From positions 1,674,001-1,738,000 of the forward strand of contig NC_050472.1 of NCBI RefSeq assembly GCF_013373865.1: DNA of 64,000 nt, in the 5' to 3' direction. The stretch comes from Monomorium pharaonis (lineage: Eukaryota; Arthropoda; Insecta; Hymenoptera; Formicidae). Made by a program: the position numbers and the translations under genes. Below are positions 12,031 to 28,024 of this stretch, one piece after another (positions within the stretch are counted from its first letter, which is position 1; every line of letters begins with the position of its first letter). Under the pieces are notes generated by a model. That model was not told where the DNA came from, did no database searches, and was given only the letters and a program-made list of their open reading frames with translations.

Positions 12031-13851
12031 GTTAAATTCTCGACACGTGACATAATGAGAACTGCAAAAATATTATTTTATCCTTTATAAAATTAGAGCA
12101 AACATTGAATAAAATACATATGAAACAATTTTGGTATTGCTTTATTGCGATTTTTTTTGTGGAATATCTAGTATTTATTATGTGAGAATTAAATATGAGA
12201 ATTATAAATAAATATTTTATAAATTTATTTTTTATACAAAAGTATATTATACAAAAGCTATTTTAGATTGTTAGGGTGATAAAATGATAAAAGTAATATA
12301 GAAAATCTCGTTTAATTTACGAGAACTTTAAAGCGGTGCTGATATTTTTTCAATAGGTCACTAGTAATATATTTAGCATAACATACAATGCTGTAATTAA
12401 TTCCATACTATTTTTTTAATTTTGAATCTGTAAAATCTTACAAATTTGTACTATACCTATATCTGTAATCATCAGTGGCAATTTACTGTTCTTATGTGAT
12501 TCGATTTTGATTAAGAGGAGATACTCTCACTGATTAAAATTAGTGTACTACCACTGAAGAAAACAGTGTGTATATTATTGCTAGAGTATATAGAGGTATA
12601 CAGTATTATTAATAATTAAATGTGTTTATATGTATATTTGAAATCCATCATTCTTTTTTTTCTCCTTTCTCTCTTTCTATCTCTTTTTCCTTACATGTGT
12701 ATTTTTTATTATATATAATAAACAATAATATTTGTACATTTATTATTTTAATATCATGTATGATATTAATAAGAGAGGTACGAAACTGGATATTTTTTGG
12801 TTGGTGTATTTTTAAACGCTAATTAATTGCGAATTGCGAGAACACGATGAACTATATTGATAACCGTAAATAAAATTCAATTTACATACATATAATCACG
12901 AAACAGTTATTGCAGACTGATTAAAAGGTGTAACATTTGTTCAGTCAATTGCAATTTATTTTTTCGTATAACATGGAAATTTGCAACATATTACGTTGGA
13001 AATTGTTATTAACGTAATACGGATAGTAACTAAAATATTCTTTACTGCGTTCATATGAAGTGAACGTTTTTTGTGAATAGCCGTTGATTAACGCCTCAAA
13101 CGAATTAGCTGAAGAGAGGAAAACGAGGCGATGCGGTACTCTCCTCTTTCTCGTTCGCGCTCCTGTTTCACGAGTGTGTCAATTAAGGTGACTCACTTTA
13201 CGTAATCAGAGATTACAAATTCGCTTTCCTCGGGTTTCTCTTTTCTGTCAAGCAGGGCGAAATAAATCTCGTCATCTTGAGAGGAGAACATCCGCGGTGG
13301 AGTTGGTCCTTAAAGGTTGTGTTACATAGATCGTGTTGCTTCGTCGTTACCAACCACCGCACGATAACGAAGACACGTTTTTGCTCGTTAAGACCAAGAT
13401 GTTGCGGAAGAGAAACTTTTTTTATTAATGATTCGATATTTCATCCTCTCGTGAGTGAGTGAGTGACTTTGCCTTTGCGATGGCGCTTAAAAATGCTAAA
13501 TCGGGATGTTATTGAACTCTGCATGGATAATATGACGCTTACTATCAATTATTGTGACTAAATTGAACTATATATATTGTTAGAGTTAGGATTTTTAGCC
13601 CGATAATAAATGAGGCTATATTTTATTTTAATAGCTCGAGAGAAGTACGTTTAAGTAAACTTTTCATTGTTTATTTTCCTTAGTAGAGAAAGATATGGCC
13701 AAAAGATTATATGAAAAAATTAGAACATGATAAATTTTCCATCTTTTTCCATGCTTTAAAATATCTGTTTAAATTTTTTATAACCAAGATAATTAATTTA
13801 ATTTTTAAAATTGTAAAGACGGTTGAATAAATCTATTATATAGTATCTAAT

Positions 13852-13853
<2 letters not shown>

Positions 13854-13891
<38 letters not shown>
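13854..13891. repeat. (TG)n-(TA)n compound microsatellite
   Basis: About ten TG units run directly into about nine TA units. Confidence 0.95.
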
Positions 13892-14033
13892 GCGTTTTTA
13901 ATATATATTAAATTTTGAATAATTTTTTTCTTTTTTTATCTTAAGCAGACGAGATCTCTCTAGTTTCTATGACATATATCTAGACATCTTGTAATTAATG
14001 TTAAAGTTACATATTAAATAACCTAGAGGAAGA

Positions 14034-14057
14034 AGAGAGAGAGAGAGAGAGAGAGAA
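14034..14057. repeat. (GA)n microsatellite
   Basis: A short GA run in intron 1, ending in AAAG. Confidence 0.9.
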
Positions 14058-17000
14058 AGCAGATTGTGGTTGTGCTTTGAGCGAGATTGAATCGGTCCAT
14101 TTACATGCTCAGATAAATCCGCTTTTTGGTGTACCAAATGTTCGAAGTCGATACATTTTCGATTACCGCGTCGCGCCGTGCCTGCCCCGCGTCTATAAAA
14201 TTGATGACTTCGGCAGGGTAGGATCATTGATCCCGGCGAATAAACGTTTTCGTCCTTGTTTCCGGCCACCGCCGGAGTAATTAAGTCTCCTATGGTTTTC
14301 GCAGGCCATCGGTTCAATTTCCAATTGCTGTGACTATTACCAGAGAAACTTGCCACTGCTTTCGGCGAAAAATGGTTCGTCTCTCACCGCAAGTGAGTGC
14401 CGAGCCTCGTTTCCCGCAGTTACCCGGGACAATGAAAATTGGTTAGCCCATTTTCTAGGACATTCAACGCGCCTTTTCTATCGGTTTATTTAATTGCACG
14501 TGAATAACGCTGCTGGCTAATCATAGTTCAAGATTATTAAAGATATAAAATTTATTTTATTAGTTTTTTTTTAACTATCTAATTAAAATTATTATGTATA
14601 TGTGACATGTACATAATTTTTTTTTACATTTAAGTTTTTCGTTAACGTAAAAATATCAGTGTAGAATACATATATTGCTTGTATTTGTCATCCATGTAAA
14701 TTCAAATGTATATTGTAAATAATAACGCATTTTGTGGACAGTACAATCACCTACGAACATTTAGCTCAGCAAGTAATCGTTTTCTCCTTCATTACCGGCT
14801 GCCTGTGGCAATTAAATTTCCCTTAATTTTCACAGACCACTGATCTCCTCGTAATTCTAATAATTAAGCTCTCCGTTCCTGCGATTTCCAGTCGGGCGGA
14901 CGTTCAATAATGCGTTTCAATGAACGGCGTAACTAATCTGACAAGCATTGTCACCAAATTCGCCTGTTATTTTCGTTATATCTATTTTATCTGTAAAGAT
15001 TCATTTTATGATAATCTATAGAACGTCATTTCGTTATAAAATACAGGATCTCTTGAATTTGGAAATGTGTCTGGCATTTTCAGAATAATTTAATGTGTAA
15101 ATATTTTGAATTTTAATATATCATGTATATTGTATAACATTTCTGTAATATTCGACTTCTTTTTTTTAAGAGTCTCTATTATATTATAATTATAAATGAT
15201 GTGACATTAATGGTAAACTTGTTTTTCGCAGTTTATAGATTCAGGTGAACATTATGAATAATAGTTTCTAAATAACAACTTTATATCTGATGACATTGTT
15301 GATTAATGATAACGTGATAGTGTTAGGTTTAATGCTACTGATAATTGAGTTCTCTCTGTAATGACACACATTCCGTTGTGTTATTAATACTGGCAGTTCA
15401 GCTTTAAACTTTTGGAAATCCGGTTTGTTCGTTGCACGCATTTAATCGAAATAACTGAAGCTTGATACCGAAGCGGGATCTACGAAGATGATTGAATTGT
15501 AAGAGGATCGTATTGCATTTGATTCACGGATTTCAAGGAAAAGGAACATCTTTGTCATTATATGTTTTCTTGATTAATCCGAAGAGAAATTCTATCTCTG
15601 TTTGTAGTCTGCATTCTCGTACTGAAACTTGATTAATATATCGAATAAATAAGTTGCTGGATTACGGATGAATAGGAGTAATGGCGGATAGAGAATTATT
15701 ACGTGTTGATTACAAAGGTTAATATCGCGGTCTACGGTACATTGATATATCGAAGATGTTAAAAACAGTTTCTTGATAGATGAGCTTCTTATGTGCGTCC
15801 GATGTCCTATTTTCTAATAATGAAATTAGGAACGTTCTCAGGCTTTACCGCGACGTCTTGCGTCACTAGTTTAGCAGGAAATCCACTTTACTTCTTGTCA
15901 CGTCATATTACATTAAGATTTGCGACTCGGGTGTAGCTGCTACTAGCAAGAATAGGTAAATTGCATCGCTCGTTAATAGAATCTTACTGAAAACTCGGCT
16001 GATGTTTGAAACGGATAAAAAAATGTCTTTGCGAGAAGTCAAGAAACAATTCATTTAAGATGCGAATTATATTTATATTTTTTCAGATCTTAAACTATAA
16101 AAAAGCTCAGGTTTAAGCTTCAGGTCTGTAGCTTCAGAGTACAAGCTGTATATATTGTGTTATTAAAATTAGAAATAATGACTTTCATTATTTGGATAAA
16201 ATTTCGATTTATGCGTTTCTGTTCTTCAACACGTACATTTAACAGATGTTACAACAGTGATTTGAGGAATGATTGGTATTTGCTTTTATTACCATGTATT
16301 ATTCACGCGGTGTAGTTTTCACGAACAAAGCCGACCACCGACGGTTTATCGGTAACACCGGTATGCGTGAGATCAAACCGTTTATTACAACGTCACGCAG
16401 GCAATGGGCGACGCGCGATTCGCGTTAAGGGCGAAAGCCAATTTGCGTGGGCTGCGACGGCCCTAAGCGGAACGTAAAATCAGATGATGCTCTCTTGCAA
16501 ATGCAAACGACCGTCCGTACTAACGATCGCGGTACTGAGGGAGAACGCTAAAATTGAAAACCGTCTTGTTGGTCACGTAACGCGAGATCGTTCACCCTTG
16601 TAATTCCTGCGGCCACGCTGCCACGCTGAAATGAGATTTAAGCGCGCCGTGTGCGTGTTGCGCTCAAAATCAGCTTCGAAGAGCTCGCGGCGGATACGCG
16701 AGCGTCAATTTGGGCGTCGAACTCCGCCACCCGTTAAAGCCACGGGGAGAACCTAATTACCTCAGGTATGTACCTGTCCCGTAACAAGCGAGTAAAGGGG
16801 ATTACCGCTGAATCTCTCTCATCGTCATTCGTCCGCGCCGCCGCCACAACGCCGGTACACGTTACAAACTGATAGGGCTGCAAGTCGCGCCGAATCGCCC
16901 TCACCCCGTGATATATCGGAGAGCTGTCATTGATAATCATCGCTTTGCGACTGTATATACGTTACCTGTAGTTTAAACTGGGTCTGAAACGCGTAGCGTT

Positions 17001-20000
17001 CGGCCGGAATTAGAGATTGATGTTCCTCGAGTAATATGTATGTCTATTATGCTTAAACCAATTTCCAGACAAGATTGACATTTGAGAAACGTTACTCTCA
17101 GTCTTATATGTCTGTATTAACAAATTTGCCAACTATTATAGTCGGTTCTGTTAATCTAAATGCCCTTTGACGTGTTTTTATTTATAAGTAATTAAAAACT
17201 GTGAAATGTTTTCAACATAAAATAATTTTCAAACTCTTGAAATTAAAAGAATTCTATATTTTAAAAAATATTTTATTACGGTACACATAATTAGTAGATT
17301 TATAGCTTGTATGGATCAGATCTTCCGAGTGCTTAATTATATGAATTGTATAAACAAATTTAAATTTCAACAAATTTACATGGAAGTAACTACAAAATTT
17401 ATTTGCTTTCATATTAATATTTATAGATATTCTTTAATAATTATTTATTTATTAGATTGAATTATTGAAGGGCTTTATTCTGGCATTTAAATTGTCTACA
17501 TTCAAAATATATTGCAATATATTAACATATATCTGCCGCACGTTGTCATTTCGCGGATGTATGGTATAATCCCGGGTAAAGAAAGCGGCACGTGCGTAGA
17601 ATATATTACCAGGAAATTTTATTCGTCTCACGCACAGAGCGGCGAAATGTGCGGATGCGTTAAATATAAATGAAGCGCGATATGAAGATTGGTTAACCTG
17701 CGGCGCAGGGTCTTTCAATGCTTGTGCGGCCTCGACAATCCCGCAGCTCGCCCTTAGCACCCTGTAATAATCTCCTCGGATTTATACGAGTCGTTCCAGT
17801 CGGGAGAACCGCCTCGGCTTATACGTGAAATTTCGTCGCGCCGCTGGATTATGATTTTATATGTAGCTGAAACACACATGCAATTTACCTTTGTGTGTTC
17901 TCACACGTCCGCGATTTTGTCGACAAAAGCGGCATAAAACGCGATCGCGATTGATTATTGATACGCGGGTTATCTCGCGATGGATTTGCGACACGTCGAC
18001 TCGCAAACTCGTTCAACAACTACACTGCGGCATAAAAAAAAAAAAACGCGAAACAATTTGCGCTCGGCGTGAAATGTGGAATATCGCGTTCGGCATGGGG
18101 GACCTATGATTTTTTTGTTCCTTGCACCCCGACAAAAGCTTTGACATGGCACAGGAAAATTACGGTTGCTTTTTTTCTGTGCCAGCTACCACAAAGATGA
18201 TAGTTACAGCGAGGTCGATGGAGAGAAAACTCAGGGCGGTCGGAGTGGCTTCTTTCTTAAAGCTAAAGGTAATAAGATCGCGTTACGATGCATTAGCCTT
18301 CGAGCGGATTAATACGCAATTTTCCTCGATGCAGCTCCATCGGATATAACTTTTCGCATCTGTAAGGATGTTCCGTGGACCTACCAATTTCCTGTTGTTG
18401 TTTGCCATGGGCGATATGATCCAGAGGGAAAATACAGTTATAGTATACACAGGGTATTTCGCATAAACACATCGGTTGCATAACTTAAGACGATATTATG
18501 GATAAAAGTAATAAGGAGGAAAGAAAAAATCCGTCCAGAAGAATAACCTGATTTGTTCATTGAAATCGTAGTACGTTTTTTTTTCCTTACAACGTTTCCC
18601 TTCTATCTCTGCCTAATATTTTAAGACATTCAACCGGTTCATTTCACCTGCAGCATCCTATATATTTCTTTGGTAAAAGGCGCGTTGTAGTCTCGCTGTA
18701 ACGCCCAGCTACGTTGCAGAAAGAGGAAAACCGGAGAAACATATTAAAGATTAGACCAGCGTGGCGTATCTCAGCCATGACATTTCAGATCCATCAAGCT
18801 ATGGTATTATATATCTATGTTGAGCACTTTGGATATTGACTTTTGCGTAAAAAATGCCAGAGGGGACAAATGCGCGCGCGCGTACCTTAACGTTAAATCG
18901 ACGAAACGTTAGTTCTACTGTTCGGGTTGTAATCTTGATACTCTCGGGGTTATTCCCGTTCTCTAACAGAAATTGAGTTTATGTCAAATCGTGTATAATG
19001 GTAACATTGTGTTAAGTATCTTATTTCAGGAATGGTTACTTCCTAAAACAGCAAACGGAAGATTAATAAATAATTTCTGATAAAGCTTATTGCATAATAA
19101 TATAATAATTTATATATTGATTTTTTATTATAAATTAAATTAACTTTAAAACAGAGGCCAAACGTTGGCTTATGATTTCAACTTTAGACAACTTCTAAAT
19201 TTTTTCGTACTTAATTACAATTAATAAAAACGTAATACTAATATTAATTTTTAATTTGTTTAGACGAATTTAAAAAAGTGGCAAAATCTTTTCACCAAAA
19301 TATATCAAATACATCAAATTTTAATGTTACATTTTTTTTATACTAAAGATATGTAAATCTAATAAAGTATGTTATCTATCATAAGGATAATAATTAGGAT
19401 TCAAAAACAGTAAGTTAATTATAAAAAAATATTGCCATAAATGTAAAGTCACGACAAAAAGCTTCGATAACTTCGGTAAGAGAACTTTGCAAGAAGCAAT
19501 TTTGCGGGCGCGGAACGTGGGTATACATTACTTTTACGTTACCATTAGTATTCTATGGTTAAAAGAGATAAGATTATATTTTCTGATAGCCCATCCCTAG
19601 TCTGTTCGCCGACCGCCGCAGCTCATCACGGAATCCTCGCACCTTCTTCGCTGTACTTAACCGTATTCCATTCTACGTATTAAAACCCCCGCAGCTTTTC
19701 CCTCGCTCCGCGACCCCCCGTCGCCGTCCTCGTTCCCTCGCCCATTTTCCCCAACTTTTTTCTAACTCCTTTTCCATCTCATAATTCTCATTCTCGTATG
19801 GTCGAACAAAGAGGGACGTCCGTTCCCTCGCTCCTTGCAAACGTCGAGACAACGCCGTCTGTCCATTGTCGACTTTCTTTCGCATCGGCTAACTTCCGTT
19901 TTCTCCGTGCAATTTCCAGCGTTATTCCGTCTTTGCCCGCGCCACACCGCGTTGCCCGTGCAAATCCGTCCGGCGCGTTAGCGAAGTAGTGGCGAGTGCA

Positions 20001-23000
20001 GACGTCACGGGAGGAAATTAAAAAGACATTGTGCTCTCCGGTGAATTCCCTGGCGGCTCCGTGGGATCGAGGATCTTTATCCGCAAGTAATCCAGGGATC
20101 GGCGCACGAGCTATCATTCATTCCTTACCCATTATATCATTTATACACGCCGTGTTCTCGTCGCGGACGCGGCAAACGAGAATACCACGATGTAAGAGCA
20201 CGCATCCATTACACGTATATAGGCTACTCCGTTCCTGCCGCATTATGCATGTATCTGAGAAGATGCAAACTCAAAAGCTTTTTTTTAAAAGGCGCTTGAT
20301 GTAAAAATTCGCAATGATGGATGACTCATAAAATAAAGTTCATTTTAAAAATTTATTGAAAAGACTGTGGGTGAAGTCAGTTAGATTAAAACGTGCACGT
20401 AATATCATATACTACGTATCCTTTCTTTAAATGAAATTTTTTAATGGAAAAAATATCTACTATTAAATAATGTTTTTTCTCCCCCAAAAAATTACGAATG
20501 ATTAGCGAATTATTATTAGTAAATTTTATTATGATATAATCGTTTGTCGAGATTATTTTGAAATACAAGCGATGTTTGATATGAATGTATTTTACAAAGC
20601 GTTACATAAACGTTATTTAAATCCGACAAAACAATCAGTTTGCTTTGGCATTTGTTTTATGACGCTGCTGTGCACTAAAGGACGTCACATTGTTATTCGT
20701 ACATTCAAACAAATAGTATCACGAACAGCTCCGCATATCAGAGTTATCTTTTACTTTAATCTGAAACAATGAATCTGTGTGAATATCAGCGACATATATA
20801 CATTTTATAGATCTACTATGGATAGAATAGATTAGTCCTAGGAATATTTAACACTAAATATATAATCGTTGTTCCATTGTGTATACGTACACGAACAAAG
20901 TTCATAAAGTAAAGTTTATAATTATTAATGCATCATTGACTGGTTTGATCCTTTATTAGCACAACTTGATCTCTTACTATGAATTATAATAATAATTACG
21001 AAGTACACGAGTCTCTTGAAGTTTATAAGAAATTTAAATTAGTCATGTGTAAAAATACAGTATGAAATATTTGATCGTGTTCAGTAAAAAGTAATAAAAA
21101 ATAATTTTAACAATTATTGCAAAATTTTATCGATCCTTTTTATTAAAAGCAAAAAAACGATAAAAAGTAGATTTTTGTAGCGTATTTCCACTAATTAATA
21201 AAGAAGTATCTATACATATTTGTATGTAAGTAATCTTTAATTGTTTAACATAATGCAGCATTAATTTATCTTTTTAAATCACGAAATACCTCTGCATGTT
21301 ATTATCAAGTTGTTGGCGAATATATTTGAGGTCCACGTAGAGGTTTTAACTAACCCATTATATGCGTGGTTTAATAGAGTCGCCGAATTTCTTGTAAATG
21401 CACGTCGCTAATACGTTCTCTAATGGTAAACGCACAGCACATAATTCCGCTGAAAATCGTGTCATGGTGCAATCAGCGAACCGCGAGTGTAAACGTCATA
21501 TTTGTACGGACGCAAAAATTCCGTTTCAGTCCTTGACATTTGCATAACCGAGTTTCCTGAATTGCCACACGTGTCCGAACTATGAGATCGTCGAGCTGTC
21601 TGTGCCAACGTCGCGGACATATTTCCATACCGCGATTATAATTGAATGTAGCGAATCGAGAGTCTTATGCGTATATCGTGCTATCAGAGTTATGTTGTTA
21701 CGTAACTGTTAATTGTGCTGTGAACTAATTGAAGTTCCAAATTTACTTCCAAATTTTCGAATGGTATATATTTCCATTTTCAAATTTTAATCCTGAAAAA
21801 ATTTAAAATCACACAATGTTATCATGATGTAACGTCAATTGCAGTATTTTTCATTTTTGTATATTAATAAAATTATAGCCTCTAACAAAGAGAGAAAGGC
21901 CTAAAAACAATAGGAAATTATATGTTGCGACGCTTTGATGCATACATCTTGATTATTACAATGTAATTAGTTTTGTATTGTTTTTGTTCACGAGATATAT
22001 TTTCATATGTGCTAAAATCATGGTTGAAGATATCTTCTGGTTTTCTGAGATATATTTCGATCACGTCGCCGTTTTTTCGCGCGAGAAAGGAAACGTTAGT
22101 ATTATTATTAGGTTTGACAGGTGTGTCATATATTTGAGAAGATCTTCTTGTAAGTTGTACGTCGACCTGCTTTACGAAATCGAGTCACGACTGTTTGATT
22201 AAATTAAAATGGATTGGTTCAAGTTAAATTAGAATTCCATCAAATTTCAGTTGCCAAACTTTGCGATTCCCGGGTGGCCGACGGCAGTTTTCTCGGAGAC
22301 AGCAAACGAAGGGCGGTCACCGCGTATTCGACGGGTAACGCGAACAGGGGAGGATGGGAAAAGCAAACGCGCGGGCAAATTCTAGTTGCGGTGCGGAAAG
22401 AGCGGACTGGTTAATTTGCTAATAAATTATTAAAAAAGTCCGCCCCATACTTTGCTTGGTCTTTCATCACATTAATTCGATTTAGTTGCGCTTGTGCGAA
22501 GATCGCGTTTTGTTTACTCACGTATATTAACCGTAACTGCAGAAAGGTAATGGAAAAAACCGAACTCAAAAAACTGCGGTGATGGCTCGTGTACTCATTA
22601 CACGCTCGGGGTTACTGACTCGGAGCAATCGACTAGAATTATTTGTTCCATTTATCGCGGGAGATACTCACAGACACGAACATTACAGGGTACTTGCAAA
22701 TGAATGTCCTTTAATTCCGATGCAAGTGTTAACGCGATCTTTTATAATGAGATAGATAAGTATTAATTAACATCAAATACGACTAAAATTGAATACATAT
22801 TTGAACTAACAAGTTTGTATTTTATCGATCGAAAATTCTATCTAATTGATTTGTTAATATAATCTTATGCACGTTGATTTGTTTTAACATAAAATTTTTG
22901 CTTGTCTTTTATTCTTGTATGAAATGAAATTCTTTTAAATTGTATGCTCCATTCTCTTTTTTCGACTTGGAGAATATTTTCGAGAACTCCCTTCATGAAA

Positions 23001-26000
23001 AGCTTTAAAACTACTATTTTACTTTCAATCAAGGGATTGCAAAAATGCAAATTTTCCAAAAGACTAATACGTCATATGAGCTTAGATCGGCCTTTGTCTC
23101 TCTGGCAGAATTTTTCTGCCGAATTTTTACTGCAAAAAAGTGTCCGGACAAAAAAGTCCGTGCCCTATCGATCACTCACTTTTTTGACGTTATCGGCGCA
23201 GCTGTCACGTTACACGTGATACATGCATAAACATGCCTTCATAATGATTATGTTGTACGATTTACCTTAAATAAATCTTTCAATGCAATCAGCTGGATAT
23301 TACATGTGTAATTTGATATAAAATAAAACTAATGAATAATTTCACAACATAAAAAATTTTTTTGTTTTTTTTGCTGCTACGGCAAATTTTGTTTTGGTTG
23401 TTAGAAAAAAAAATTAGGTCTTACAGACTTAATGTAGCGTTTTTAATACTTTATGGTAGTTATATATATACATATATATAAGTATGTATATGTATTTGAG
23501 TGATGAATTTGCGCATTTTTCTTCGCAACTTAGAGAGACAAATAACAATTTGTTTTTTGCGTCGATTTATCTGTCTCTTATCACTAGCTAGCCTTTTTAG
23601 AAGCCGACGTCACCGCTAACGCCAACGTATCCTTAATAATAGTCCGACGAGCGAAAAGGCGTCGCGTTGCGTTGCACTTCGTTTTCGTTGCAAATTTACG
23701 CAGATATTTACAGGGATGAAGCGACCTGGAACTTTATGCTCTGCTAAAGTTAAATACATATTTCGTTCATGCGAAGAGATTTAGTCATATGCAATACGGA
23801 TTTAAAGCATGTGCTGCCGGGAGAAGCATGTTTTAATATTGTCTATGCTTTAATACTCGCGAAGCTTTTCATCCATCCTCGATTGCTTGAAGTCTCGATT
23901 CAGCATCGAGATTTTAAACAAAATATAACGTTAGCTTTTTTTCTTTTTTGGGAGGGAGAAGAACTGGGAGAATGTTTGCTAATCTAAAGTGGTTCAAAAA
24001 ATTTCTGAAAATTTATGAAATTTTCAAATTTCTAGAATATCTACTTAATTTGAGAAAAAAAGTTGTTTAATTTAATTATGTTTTAAAATTTGAAAAATTT
24101 TCATTAATAGAAATCGATCGAGCATGATTGAATATTTACGATTGTATCAAGAACTATATAATAACAAATTGTATGTCTTCTGTCTTCTCATGGAGATAAT
24201 AATTTTCTATTTACGGCGTATAAAATTCCACATTTTCGCTAAGGAGAAATTGATTTCTAAAAAGAAACCATGAAGAAAACCGTAAAAGAAGATCCGGTAA
24301 GGTTCTAAGGCATCTTCTATAGATTGCAAAGGGACGTTGGCGAAAAGCTAGGTACAGAAAATGTTATTTTCGCTGGAAGTACATTGACGTACGAGCGTCG
24401 TTACCGTCGTGACGATTCAGCGCAGCATCATCGAACCCTGCATTTGTTTGCTGCGAATGAGTTTCCGCTTCTATCCGTATCGCTTTTACTAGTAATAGTA
24501 ACGGGCGTGGCGTTGTCATCTGCATTATATGGGGTTAGCTCGTTCACGAAGCAACAATCACGACAGCTGAATACTTCTGATTACCCGTTGCTCGTTGATC
24601 ATGTCGACAACACGTGTTACTCTATGTTACGCGTTACTTCTCATTCGTATCAATCCGTAGCGTAAGATGATGATATTGTACGTACACACGTGAGGATGAA
24701 GGTTACGATGTGTCGTGTTTGCACATTCGTGGAGAATTTGAATGTTTCTAGAATGGGAGATTCTGTATGCACTACATAATTTGTAGATGCATAATAATCT
24801 TTATTATTTATTTCTAAAACATATTGAGAATAGATCTACTGTATATGCGATAACGCATTAAGCTTTTTGCAATTTTTATCAAGGCTAACTTGCTAGACTG
24901 CTTGGTAAAATCACTTTACATTTCTGATAAGGAGAAGAGTACATTTAAGAAGCAGCACATAGGAAGATAGCAGGCAGAAAGTTTTGATTCGATTACGTTT
25001 TTGCGCGAGTACTCTTTTCCATCGCACGACTTGTCATATCACGTTACATACTTAATGAAAAGACTAGTATATCTTGGTGACAGTATTAAACTTTACTAGA
25101 CTTAAGCAAAGCATATTATCCATGTCATTTAATTTTTCTGACTTTGAATTTATCGAAACAGAATTCATAAAATTGAATACATTACGGAAGAAACAGTATA
25201 TAAAAATATTTTAATTATAATTCGTAATAATGTAATGTAATAGATACTAAAATTTCATAAAGAGACATTTTATTCTATAAGATTTAGTTTATGGGAATAT
25301 CGGAAAATATATATTTTCTTCAGCTAGACTTTGATCGCTGTGCGAACAACACGGACTTAAACCACCAACCGCGATATTGCGGTGTTCGTCATTAGGTTCA
25401 TTATTGCTCTTGCACCGATCATACCGATTGACGAATTACTAATCGATGGACGAGATATTTCTAGCTTGTGGTGGCGCTTGATTATCACGTCACGAGCATA
25501 ATCATGAGTTTATTTTGTCACTTTTCGTTAATGCCTTTATTAATGACGATAGATATTCTTTTATGCGCCATCGTAATCTATGGAAATCACGATAGTTTTA
25601 ACATCGACTTTACACGATAAACTACTGCATTCGCAGTATTAGGGGGTGATTATTAATTAGAATTATTTATTTTATCACTGGATTTAATTACTTTGAACGA
25701 TCGATCTTTAATCACTCGAAATGAAGTGAAGTATTATTGAAAAAACGAGTTTGGTTAGCAAATTCGCATGTATTATAAGTATTTGTCACTTTGTGAGAGT
25801 CTAGAAAAGTTTTTTTTGAAATTCGTTGCAGTGAGACTGTAACGAGAAATAAAAACGTTAGAGACAATTCAATTAAAGAAGTATGTTGACAATCAAAATT
25901 TGAGTTTTTAATACTTTACATATGAAAGACATATGCATTTATGTATGCGCACGCACATATGTAAATTTATATTGAAATTCTTGTAAAAGATTTTTCTCCC

Positions 26001-27969
26001 TTTTTTTTTTAATCACAATATACCGGAATTTCGTATCGGCGTTTGTGATGACATCGGCTTTGATTGAATTCCGGGCGAATAAAATTTCATCTCGTGAGAT
26101 TAACGCTCGATCAGAGAGAAGATGTAATCTGAAAAGTAGCGGCGTGCATACAATTTCAACGTGCTAGGTTGAGGTTTAAAAACTTGCACTCTAGATAGAC
26201 GAATGGATTTCAATCGGCCAATACATTGCTCGTAAGAAAATTAAAAAAGTCTCCAGATTGGCAGCATTGTTGTGATAATCGGAATTTTTTTAACATTCTC
26301 GCTTTATATGGATTTAACGATTTCGTGAACGCTTGAAGATTTTCCGCAATTGTAAAGAAATTTTTATTTTACTGAATTCTTAAAATATGTGAAACACGCT
26401 TACACAAACTTAAGTTGCGAGATGAATACTTAACTATACAAAATTTAGTTGCCATTTATCCATTTAGCCAGTTTTAATTTTGATATAGACGGAAATTTAA
26501 TAAAGAGCAAAAATACTACGCTGGCGTATCAATTAAATTGTCGAAATAAATCTTGATTTTTAAAAAGGTTTTTGTATAAGAAACAACATTTAATATTTAT
26601 TGTCAAAAAATATAAAAAATAATAATGCCAGTAATTTATACATTTTTATAATATCTTGTGTTTTATGTACTGTAAAAGTTTTATTCACTTATTTGTTAAA
26701 TATCGATCAAATTCGAATAAAAAACTTAAATTACACTAGAAACTAACGGCACTAGTTTGTAATAAAAAGAAATACTATAATCCTTGTTTTTTCATATTGA
26801 TATAAATTCTATTCTTTACTCGATTTAAAATGAAAATATTCGAAATATCTATCAGCCTATTTTCATTCTTCAAAAATCGAGTTCTTTAAAATGAACAGTT
26901 TTAATATCGTGGGAAATGGTAGAGATCTTTGCAGGACGAAGGATACGTCAACTAAAATAACAGACATTGTTGTTAACAAAGTAATAATCCACACCGGAAT
27001 CGACCGTTGAAGTCGATCACCTGCTCGGTCGTCGAGTAGTCCGTTCTCGTTGTTTTTGGTTAAACGCGCGATACCGCGAAAGCGATCTGGCAATTTATTT
27101 GAAGTGCTCACGGACAGATGGAAACGATATCGGAAATTCCAAACGAAAGTAGGTTCTGATTCGGATTGCCGATTGAATAGCGGCGACCGACGGAAGTGGT
27201 TTTCCGATATTTAAATATCAGTCAGTCCGAATTTGTACTTGGAGGGACCAGCGCGAGTCTCGTCTGTGTCGCGTTATTGTTCCTGGCAAACAGGAATCAT
27301 GCTTTTATATAGAGTATTTTAAATCAAAATTTCCTAAGTCATTTTATATCTGTTTATTTTTTTGCATTTAAAGATATGGTATTTTCATCAATTCCGGCAA
27401 AACGTTAAGCTTTCTACTTAAATTACAGTTCTCGTTATATTTTATTTATTAATTGTTATCTTTTTACGGCAAGATAATATACTATGCTCTATAGAGCATA
27501 AAATTTCAACAAACGTAATATCTTGCATGGTAATTGTGAAATTAGAATTGAATGTTACGACGTTGCGTGTTGTTTTATCATTCTACATGATTAACATGTC
27601 AACAATATATTACTCATGCAAGAGGAAATATTAAATTATTTTATTATACAGTATAATAGAGCAAAGGGAAAATCGTTCTATTCTAATAAAATGGTGTTTG
27701 TGCTTTTATCGATAATATAATTTCTCTTCGTTTATCTTTTTGAGATCACTTTCAGTTCTTTTGTAAAGAGACTAACGAAGTTTCTTACAAAGAGTTAAAA
27801 GTGCTTGTTGTAATACCGCAGGTAAAAGATGCGGGAAAGGATTCTACGCTCGTCGAAACCTATTGGAACTTCATCTTCGTGTTTAAGAGGCAGGCAACTC
27901 AGGATTTATGAGTTTGTAGAACACTTAGGAAACTTAGTCTTGTTAAATGGATTACGGGTCCAAGTGCAG

Positions 27970-28024
27970 GAGAGAGGGAAAGAGAGAGAAGTGGGGGGGG
28001 GAGAGAGAGAGAGAGAGAGAGAGA
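27970..28024. repeat. (GA)n with embedded run of nine G
   Basis: A purine-only strand of GA repeats is interrupted by one T and by a nine-G run at 27993-28001. GA repeats then continue to 28024. Confidence 0.9.

Noticed and set aside
19673..20304. Cluster of six overlapping short frames
   Set aside because: All lie in a pyrimidine- and CpG-rich block, both strands are open, and compositions are biased by the tract.
23128..23165. GTCCGGAC palindrome flanked by AAAAAAG stretches
   Set aside because: Too short and imperfect to call a foldback element or a regulatory site.
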